Source: Phenylobacterium sp.
GTDB taxonomy: Bacteria; Pseudomonadota; Alphaproteobacteria; Caulobacterales; Caulobacteraceae
Direction of reading: 5' to 3'
Length of the DNA stretch: 64,000 bases
Assembly (NCBI RefSeq): GCF_013822795.1
Contig: NZ_PNLB01000002.1
Span: forward strand, 243,041-307,040
The notes under the pieces are model-generated. The model was not told where the DNA came from. It worked only from the letters and a program-made list of their open reading frames with translations, and ran no database searches. This document shows, in pieces, positions 58,018 to 64,000 of this stretch. The translations under genes were made by a program, and so were the position numbers. Within the stretch, counting starts at the first letter, position 1. Each line of letters opens with the position of its first letter.

Positions 58018-59286
58018 ATGCGTAGAATCGTTGTGACCGGCCAGGGCGTGGTTTCGCCGTTGGGAACAGGAACCGACAAGGCCTGGTCGCGGCTGGTCGC
58101 CGGACAGTCGGGCCTGCGCCGGCTGCCGGCCGACCTGGCCCCCGACGTCCCGGCCCAGGTGGCCGGGAACGTCCAGTCCATCGCCGAGGATCCGGAGGCC
58201 GGCTTCGACCTCGACGCCGCGGTCTCGGGTAAGGACCAGAAGAAGATGGACCGCTTCATCCAGTTCGCGATCGCCGCGGCGGAAGAGGCGATCGCCCAGT
58301 CCGGCTGGGCCCCGCAGAGCGAGGCCGAAAAGCACCGCACCGCGACCATCATCGCCACCGGCATCGGCGGCTTCCCGGCCATTGCCGAGGCCGTGCGCAT
58401 CACCGACGAGCGTGGCGTGCGGCGGCTGTCGCCGTTCACCGTGCCGTCGTTCCTGGCCAATCTGGCCGCCGGCTGGGTGTCGATCCGCCACGGCTACAAA
58501 GGCCCGCTCGGCGCACCGGTCACCGCTTGCGCCGCTGGGGTCCAGGCGATCGGCGACGCCGCCCGGATGATCCGCGCCGGCGAGGCCGACATCGCGATCT
58601 GCGGCGGGGCCGAGGCGACCATCGACCGCGTCAGCCTGGGCGGCTTCGCCGCCGCCCGCGCGCTGGGCTCGGCGTTCAACGACGAACCGACCAAGGCCTC
58701 GCGCCCGTTCGACGCCGCCCGCGACGGCTTCATCATGGGCGAGGGCGCCGGGATCATGGTCATCGAGGCGCTCGACCACGCCCTGGCCCGCGGCGCCAAG
58801 CCGATCGCCGAGTTGGTCGGCTATGGCACCAGCGCCGACGCCTATCACCTGACCGCCGGACCCGAGGACGGCGACGGCGCGGCGCGCTCCATGCGCATGG
58901 CGCTGGCCCAGGCCGGCCTGGAGCCCTCGGCCATCGGCCACCTCAACGCCCACGCCACCTCGACGCCGGTCGGCGACAAGGGCGAACTGGCGGCGATCAA
59001 GTCGGTGTTCGGGACCGGCCACGGGCCGGCCATCGCCTCGACCAAGTCGGCCACCGGCCACCTGCTGGGCGCGGCCGGCGGGCTGGAGGCGATCTTCACC
59101 GTGCTGGCCCTGCGTGACCAGGTGATCCCGCCGACCCTCAACCTGGAAAATCCGGACGAGGACGCCGCCGGCCTCGACCTGGTGGCGCTCAAGTCGCGCC
59201 AGGCCAGCTTCGAGCATGCGCTGTCCAATGGCTTCGGCTTCGGCGGCGTCAACGCCAGCGTGGTCTTCAAGCGCTGGGACGGCTGA
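58018..59286 (+). CDS. fabF: Beta-ketoacyl-ACP synthase II
   Basis: A 422-residue condensing enzyme from ATG 58018 (GTG 58009 adds three residues). KAS II marks: RIVVTGQGVVSPLGTG, the catalytic Cys in VTACAAGVQAIGDA, His in LNAHATSTPVGDKGE, His in STKSATGHLLGAAG, and NGFGFGGVNASVVF at the end. It condenses malonyl-ACP with acyl-ACP in fatty acid elongation. The context with a MarR gene suggests it may be an additional, regulated paralogue rather than the housekeeping copy in a fab cluster. Confidence 0.9.
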   Translation: MRRIVVTGQGVVSPLGTGTDKAWSRLVAGQSGLRRLPADLAPDVPAQVAGNVQSIAEDPEAGFDLDAAVSGKDQKKMDRFIQFAIAAAEEAIAQSGWAPQSEAEKHRTATIIATGIGGFPAIAEAVRITDERGVRRLSPFTVPSFLANLAAGWVSIRHGYKGPLGAPVTACAAGVQAIGDAARMIRAGEADIAICGGAEATIDRVSLGGFAAARALGSAFNDEPTKASRPFDAARDGFIMGEGAGIMVIEALDHALARGAKPIAELVGYGTSADAYHLTAGPEDGDGAARSMRMALAQAGLEPSAIGHLNAHATSTPVGDKGELAAIKSVFGTGHGPAIASTKSATGHLLGAAGGLEAIFTVLALRDQVIPPTLNLENPDEDAAGLDLVALKSRQASFEHALSNGFGFGGVNASVVFKRWDG

Positions 59287-59322
59287 TCGCAGCCGACGCG
59301 CCCAGAAGATGCATTTGTATGG

Positions 59323-59357
59323 CCGGCCGCACCCCAGGGTGCGGCCGGTTTCGTTTT
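59323..59357 (+). terminator. Rho-independent terminator of fabF
   Basis: A 12-bp perfect stem (59323-59334 with 59337-59348), closed by a very short loop, followed by TTTCGTTTT. Located 37 nt after the fabF stop. Confidence 0.75.
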
Positions 59358-59591
59358 CGGCCCCTGGCCTCCCCAATTTGGGGAACTGCGCGCCCGCCAT
59401 TCAGGACTTGTTAGCTATCACGGCGCGGGTATCGGCCGTAGTTGTGCAGCTTAATTGGTCGAGCGTGTGATGATGACTTTGAATAAATCTGGCGACGCAC
59501 TTCCGGAAAATCACAGACAGACGTCGTATACCCGACGCGGAATGATCTGGATTTTACATGGCGTTACAATTCGCCGCCCCGGACGTTGCGA

Positions 59592-59963
59592 ATGACAATC
59601 ATCAATTTCCCGAGCGATCGGTTCCGTACGCCGCACACTGCTGCCGAAAAGGCGCGGATTCTCATCGTCATCGTCACCGGCATCCGCACCCTCGGCGAGC
59701 CGGCCACCTCCGACGAACTGGTCGCCTTCGCCCGCGGCCGTCTCCCGGCCATGGAGACCTGCCGCCTGAAGGCCGGGGTCGAGGCGCTGTTGCGCGAGTA
59801 CGCCGAACCCGCCGCCGCCGCGCCCTTCGCCCATCCTCCCTTCCGCCGGGTGCTGTTCGCCGGATCGGAGGCTTGGGCGTTCAGCAAGCCCTTCCGCACC
59901 GAACTCGCCAACAGCGGCCTGGACGTGCGCCTGCGACCGATCGACGGCTCCGATGACGCCTGA
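59592..59963 (+). CDS. Small protein coupled to a winged-helix regulator
   Basis: A 123-residue protein (ATG 59592). Not recognised. The helical N-terminal half (PHTAAEKARILIVIVTGIRTLGEPATSDELVAFARGRLPAMETCRLKAGVEALLREY) may itself be a degenerate winged helix; the rest is basic. It overlaps the next regulator gene by 11 nt, so they act together. The 305 bp upstream hold only the fabF terminator and an AT-rich stretch (59440-59530) that should contain its promoter. Confidence 0.55.
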   Translation: MTIINFPSDRFRTPHTAAEKARILIVIVTGIRTLGEPATSDELVAFARGRLPAMETCRLKAGVEALLREYAEPAAAAPFAHPPFRRVLFAGSEAWAFSKPFRTELANSGLDVRLRPIDGSDDA

Positions 59964-60432
59964 GACGCGCCCGGCCGCCGCGCTCCAGGAGCCGGCCGAC
60001 ATCTTCTTCGCCCGGCTGGCCGGCGGCTTCGTGCTGCGCACCCTGGCCACCGCCAGCGAGGTCTTCGAAGGCGACATGATGCTGGGCGTCGTGTTCATGG
60101 CCATCGGCCAGGCGACGGTCAGCCACATCGCGCCCGAGCGCCACCTGGCCGACCTCCAGGCCGGCCTTGTCCCGAACGACATGCGCCACCCGGTCAGCGT
60201 GTTGTCGATCGCCGGATCGCTGAACATCCCGCGCGAGACCGTCCGCCGCTACGTCTCGCGGCTGGTCGACCTCGGCTACTGCCAGCGGGTGCGCGGCCGG
60301 CGGGTGATCATCCCCGGCGAGGTCTATCAGCGCCCGGAACTCGTCCAGGCGCTGAACCTCAACAAGCGAGACCTCTTGCTGCTGCTCGCCGCCTACCGCC
60401 GCGCCGGCGCGCCGAAGGACGACGAGAACTAA
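59953..60432 (+). CDS. Winged helix-turn-helix regulator
   Basis: A 159-residue protein. The DNA-binding part is at about 77-118: HPVSVLSIAGSLNIPRETVRRYVSRLVDLGYCQRVRGRRVIIPG, a Crp- or MarR-type winged helix. The N-terminal part is hydrophobic and helical (FARLAGGFVLRTLATASEV and MMLGVVFMAIGQATVSHI). The target is unknown. It ends 4 nt inside the convergent M28 peptidase gene. Confidence 0.7.
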   Translation: MTPETRPAAALQEPADIFFARLAGGFVLRTLATASEVFEGDMMLGVVFMAIGQATVSHIAPERHLADLQAGLVPNDMRHPVSVLSIAGSLNIPRETVRRYVSRLVDLGYCQRVRGRRVIIPGEVYQRPELVQALNLNKRDLLLLLAAYRRAGAPKDDEN

Positions 60433-62084
60433 CGCCGCTTGGCCGCGCTGGCGTCGCGCAGCGGCTTGAACTCCGAGCCGTCCTTCCAGTTCGGCCAGGC
60501 TCCGCCCGCCGCCAGCTCTTTGCCCATCTCGTAGAACAGCGCCACGTCCTGGGCCGCGCCCGACAGGTCCCAGTCGGCCGACCAGGCGTCGCCGGTCGTG
60601 TGATAGGCGCTGGCGGTATAGTCGGTGACCCACTTGTCGCCGGCCGCCCGGCCACCGTGCACCAGGTCGGCCCCGCCGCCCAGGCCCATCAGCAGCAGCA
60701 CCGGCACGCCCTTGCGGGCCAACGAGAAGTGGTCGGCGCGGTAGAACAGCGCCCGCTCCGGATGGGCGTCGGGCGTCACCGTCCGGCCCTGCGCAGCCGC
60801 GGCCTTGGCCAGCATGTCCTCCAGCGCGTTCTGGCCCGCGCCGATCAGCACCACGTCCTTGGCCAGGCCGTTCGGCTGCAGCACGTCCATGGTGAGGTTG
60901 GCGGCCATGGTCTCCAGCGGCACGGTCGGATGGACGCCATAGTACTCCGAGCCCAGCAGCCCGCGCTCCTCGGCCGTCCAGGCGGCGAACACCAGGGTGC
61001 GGGCCGGCGGCGGACCGGCCTTGAACGCCCGCGCGATCTCCATGGTCCCGGCCACGCCGATGGCGTCGTCGAGCGCGCCAGGGCGGACCGTGCGACCCTG
61101 GGCGTCCGGCGCGCCGACGCCATAGGCGTCCCAGTGGGCGGCGAACATGATGCTCTCGTTCGGCAGCTTGGCGCCGGTGATCTTGCCGATCACGTTGCGA
61201 CTGACGATCTGGTCGTGCGTCACGCCATAGCTCGCCGAGAACGCCGCGCCGGTCAGCGGCACGGGCTGGAAATCGGCGCGCTGGGCCTTGGCCTTCAGGG
61301 CGTCGAAGTCCTGGCCGGCGGCGGCGAGCAGCTCGCGCCCCGCCGCCCCGCTCAGCCAGCCCTGCAGCAGCACCTTCTCCTTGGCCGGGTCGGCGCGGAC
61401 GATGTCGAAGCCCTCGCCGTTCGAGGCGATCACCGTCGACCAGCCATAGCCGGCGCCGGGCGCCTCGTGGATGATCAACGCCCCGATCGCGCCGCGCCGG
61501 GCGGCTTCCTCGTACTTGTAGGTCCAGCGCGCATAATAGGTCGCCGCCTGGCCGCCGAACTTGCCGGCCACCGGCGCTCCGGCCGGGGCCTCGAAGTCGG
61601 GGTCGTTAATCAGGAAGACGGCGATCTTGCCGTTCAGGTCGACGCCCTTGAAGTCGTCCCAGCCGCGCTCGGGCGCGGTGACGCCGTAGCCGACGAACAC
61701 CAGCGGCGCCTTGTCGATCGCCACCTTGTCCACCGGCCGCAGGGTCGTGGCGGTGACGTCGGTGTTGCGCGCCAGCTCCCGGCGCTTGCCGTTCAGGTCG
61801 AGCGCGAAGGCAGCGTCGCCCTTCAGCTTGGTGTGCAGCAGCGGCACGTCCTGGGTGTAGGCGCCCGCGTCGCCGGCCGGCTCCAGGCCCAGGGCTTTGA
61901 ACTCCTTCACCAGGTATTCGATGGTCTTGGCCTCGCCGGGCGTCCCGGGCGAGCGGCCCTGGAATTCGTCCGAGGCCAGCACCTTGGTGATCGACGACAA
62001 CCGCGCCGGATCGATCGGGTCCTGGGCCAGGGCGCTCGTGGCGAGCAGCGACAGGGCGAGCGACAGCGCGGCGGTGCGGATCAT
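60429..62084 (-). CDS. M28 family metallopeptidase with PA domain
   Basis: A 551-residue exported aminopeptidase. Signal peptide RTAALSLALSLLATSALAQ; N-terminal cap; PA (protease-associated) insert at about 130-260 (APLVFVGYGVTAPERGWDDFKGVDLNGKIAVFLINDPD, RRGAIGALIIHEAPGAGYGW). The M28 catalytic core has zinc ligands in FAAHWDAYG, GALDDAIGVAGTMEIA, WTAEERGLLGSEYYG, MDVL, and a C-terminal His (YHTTGD). It should release N-terminal residues in the periplasm or outside. Confidence 0.88.
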   Translation of the reverse strand: MIRTAALSLALSLLATSALAQDPIDPARLSSITKVLASDEFQGRSPGTPGEAKTIEYLVKEFKALGLEPAGDAGAYTQDVPLLHTKLKGDAAFALDLNGKRRELARNTDVTATTLRPVDKVAIDKAPLVFVGYGVTAPERGWDDFKGVDLNGKIAVFLINDPDFEAPAGAPVAGKFGGQAATYYARWTYKYEEAARRGAIGALIIHEAPGAGYGWSTVIASNGEGFDIVRADPAKEKVLLQGWLSGAAGRELLAAAGQDFDALKAKAQRADFQPVPLTGAAFSASYGVTHDQIVSRNVIGKITGAKLPNESIMFAAHWDAYGVGAPDAQGRTVRPGALDDAIGVAGTMEIARAFKAGPPPARTLVFAAWTAEERGLLGSEYYGVHPTVPLETMAANLTMDVLQPNGLAKDVVLIGAGQNALEDMLAKAAAAQGRTVTPDAHPERALFYRADHFSLARKGVPVLLLMGLGGGADLVHGGRAAGDKWVTDYTASAYHTTGDAWSADWDLSGAAQDVALFYEMGKELAAGGAWPNWKDGSEFKPLRDASAAKRR

Positions 62085-62128
62085 GGGGGCGACTCTGAAC
62101 TGGGATTGTTGGGCGCGACCCTAACCAC

Positions 62129-62237
62129 CCGCTCATCCCGGCGAAAGCCGGGACCCAAGCGGCCTCTCGCGCCCACCACCCGATGCCCCGACTTATCGAA
62201 CGTCAGCTTGGGTCCCGGCTTTCGCCGGGATGAGCGG
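62129..62237. repeat. Long perfect inverted repeat (32-bp arms)
   Basis: Bases 62129-62160 and 62206-62237 are perfect inverted copies (32 of 32), each containing its own hairpin CCCGGCGAAAGCCGGG, separated by 45 bp. It lies between the ABC exporter and the M28 gene. Sequences of this kind are dispersed through alphaproteobacterial genomes. The pair may act as a terminator or mRNA processing site. Confidence 0.8.
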
Positions 62238-62244
62238 CAAGGAA

Positions 62245-64000
62245 TTACGTCCGCGTCGCGAACTCCGCGTCGCCGGTCGTCGCCACCACCTGGTCGTCGA
62301 ACGAGGCGTGCGCCGAGGTGTAGAGGTGCGAATAGAGCCCGCCGGTGGCCATCAGCTCGTCGTGGTTGCCTTGCTCCAGGATGCGGCCATGCTGCAGCAC
62401 GATGATCCGGTCGGCGTCGCGGATGGTCGCCAGCCGGTGGGCGATGACGATGCAGGTCCGCCCCTCGAACAGCACCTTCAGCGCCTTCTGGATCGCCTGC
62501 TCGGTGAAGGAGTCGATATTGGCCGTCGCCTCGTCGAGGATCAGGATTTGCGGGTTGGCGACCAGCGCCCGGGCGAACGAGATCAGCTGCCGCTGGCCCA
62601 TCGAGATGTTGCGCCCGCGCTGACCCAGCTTGGTCTGGTAGCCGTCCGGCAGCTTCATGATGAAGTCGTGCGCCGCCACCGCCTTGGCCGCCGCGACCAC
62701 GTCCTCGAAACTGGCGGTCGCGGTGTTGTAGCGAATGTTCTCCTCGATCGTGCCTGTGAACAGGAACGGCTCCTGCAGCACCATGCCGATGGTCTTGCCG
62801 AGGCTGTCGAGCGTCACGTCGCGCACGTCCTGGCCGCCGACCAGCACCTGGCCCTGATCGACCTCATAGAACCGGTGGGTCAGGGCGATGATCGAGGTCT
62901 TGCCCGAGCCGGTCGGCCCGACCAGCGCCACCACCTCGCGCGGGTTCACCTTCAGGCTGATGTCGTGCAGCACCGGCCGCGCCGGGTCGTAGCCGAAGGT
63001 GACGTTCTTGAACTCGACGGTCGCCGGCGCGTCGCTCAGCGGCTGGGCGTCCGGCGCGTCCTTGATCGCCACTTTCACGTCCAGCACCTCGAAGATCCGG
63101 TGCGCCGCGGCCATCGCCCGCTGCATGATCGTGTACTGCATCGACAGCATGCGAACGGGGTCGAAGAACCGCTGCACATAGAAGATGAAGGCGACCATCA
63201 CCCCGACCTCCAGCCGGCTGTCCAGCACGGCGTTGCCGCCGACCACGATGACGATGGCCATGGCCAGGCCGGTCAGCACGTCGACCGTCGGCACCATGAT
63301 CTGGGTCATCCAGGCCGCCCGCGCCTGGGCCTCGAAGTTGTCGTAGGCCTTGTCCTTGTAGAGGTCGAAATTCACCGCCTCGCGGCGGGTCTCCTGCACC
63401 GTGCGCACGCCGTTGATGTTCTCGGCCAGCGCCGAGTTGGCGGTCGAGGAGGCGTCGCGCGCTTCGCGGAAACTGCTCTTGGAGAACGGCAGCCACACCG
63501 CCCGCACCGCGATCAGGATCGGCAGCACCGTCAGGGTCAGCAGCCCCAATTTCCAGTCCATGCTGATCAGCACCGCGGCGATGCCGATCAGCATCGCGAA
63601 GTCGCCGACCGCGCCGGTCGAGCTCTCCAGGAACTCCTGCAGCGCGTTCACGTCGCCCTGCAGCCGCGACATGATCCGTCCGACGTGGGTCTTGTCCATG
63701 AACGACAGCGAGACGTCCTGGAAATGGTCGAACATCTTGCGGCGAATGTCGAAGATCACCCGCTGGGCCAACCGCGCCGACAGCCACTGCTCGATGAAGA
63801 ACGCCGTCGAATAGATCGCCACCAAGGCTGCGAAGGCGATCAGGGTCTGGTCCAGCAGATGGCCGTCGCGGGCCACCGCCGCGTTCACCGCCCGCCCGAT
63901 CAGCGCCGGGATCGCCACCACCGAGGCCGCCGACACCAGCACGGCGACGACGGCGACGAGGAACGCGCGGCGGTAGGGGACCATCAAGCCGAGGAAACGC
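62245..64000 (-). CDS. ABC exporter, fused permease-ATPase (MsbA/LmrA type), 5'-truncated
   Basis: The frame is open through the right window edge (an internal ATG is at 63984), so the true start lies outside. About 585 residues are visible. The membrane domain has about six helices with the coupling region FEEVSLSFMDKTHVGRIMSRLQGDVNALQEF-type sequence. The nucleotide-binding domain has Walker A GPTGSGKTS, Q-loop LQEPFLF, signature NISMGQRQ (S-M-G-Q in place of S-G-G-Q), Walker B ILILDEATANID and H-loop AHRLATI. It probably exports a lipid or hydrophobic compound. Confidence 0.88.
   Translation of the reverse strand, partial: RFLGLMVPYRRAFLVAVVAVLVSAASVVAIPALIGRAVNAAVARDGHLLDQTLIAFAALVAIYSTAFFIEQWLSARLAQRVIFDIRRKMFDHFQDVSLSFMDKTHVGRIMSRLQGDVNALQEFLESSTGAVGDFAMLIGIAAVLISMDWKLGLLTLTVLPILIAVRAVWLPFSKSSFREARDASSTANSALAENINGVRTVQETRREAVNFDLYKDKAYDNFEAQARAAWMTQIMVPTVDVLTGLAMAIVIVVGGNAVLDSRLEVGVMVAFIFYVQRFFDPVRMLSMQYTIMQRAMAAAHRIFEVLDVKVAIKDAPDAQPLSDAPATVEFKNVTFGYDPARPVLHDISLKVNPREVVALVGPTGSGKTSIIALTHRFYEVDQGQVLVGGQDVRDVTLDSLGKTIGMVLQEPFLFTGTIEENIRYNTATASFEDVVAAAKAVAAHDFIMKLPDGYQTKLGQRGRNISMGQRQLISFARALVANPQILILDEATANIDSFTEQAIQKALKVLFEGRTCIVIAHRLATIRDADRIIVLQHGRILEQGNHDELMATGGLYSHLYTSAHASFDDQVVATTGDAEFATRT

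Overview
The window is high-GC, gene-dense DNA with short intergenic gaps and many 1-, 4- and 11-nt gene overlaps. Gene content (metX-metW pair, quinone-linked PyrD, LemA/TPM cluster, HicB-RHH protein, DUF445, Yersinia-type autotransporter, RTX proteins) points to an alphaproteobacterium, most likely a Caulobacteraceae member (Caulobacter/Phenylobacterium-like). This placement is by family recognition only; no alignment was run.

Layout. 1-8.5 kb: ordinary chromosome (two overlapping glycosyltransferase genes, an MFS transporter, a decayed esterase, a HicB-like protein, DUF445, two Fe(II)/2-oxoglutarate dioxygenases). About 8.7-31.85 kb: a 23-kb accessory block. It begins with a tyrosine recombinase (8913-10421) and ends at a tRNA-Arg(ACG) gene (31794-31870). 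The anticodon-arm core of that tRNA is repeated next to the integrase (8725-8749), so the whole block may be one integrated element or a composite of several. 31.97-64 kb: chromosome again (peptidases, gamma-glutamyltransferase, sensor kinase, pyrD, metXW, a surface-protein locus, PII, gloB, antiporter, LemA/TPM operon, small regulators, fabF, M28 peptidase, ABC exporter).

Inside the accessory block, from left to right: (i) integrase and Toprim protein; (ii) divergent XRE repressor and small sigma factor; (iii) a HicA-like/HTH pair; (iv) the centrepiece, a tight five-gene operon at 13834-16690. It encodes a stand-alone Cas2-like protein, a one-domain ubiquitin-like protein (multi-ubiquitin family), an E2-fold protein without any cysteine, a JAB deubiquitinase-E1 (ThiF) fusion and a DUF6527 zinc protein. 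It is preceded by a promoter and a leader with three inverted repeats, the last of which contains the start codon. A 17-bp motif is shared by the promoter regions of the HicA-like pair and this operon, suggesting common control; (v) a minus-strand array of secreted or hydrolase genes separated by degenerate copies of a roughly 50-bp intergenic repeat; (vi) an RTX protein; (vii) an isolated phage tail-fibre and lysis cassette (holin-like proteins, M15 endolysin, overlapping Rz/Rz1 spanins), followed at once by a KAP-family P-loop NTPase; (viii) a zinc-ribbon protein and an Imm63-type immunity protein. This content fits a defence-bearing mobile element.

The ubiquitin-like cassette belongs to a class recognised by comparative genomics. 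What looks less described here is its combination with a Cas2-like first gene, a structured leader, a cysteine-free E2 and a toxin-antitoxin-like neighbour that shares its promoter motif.
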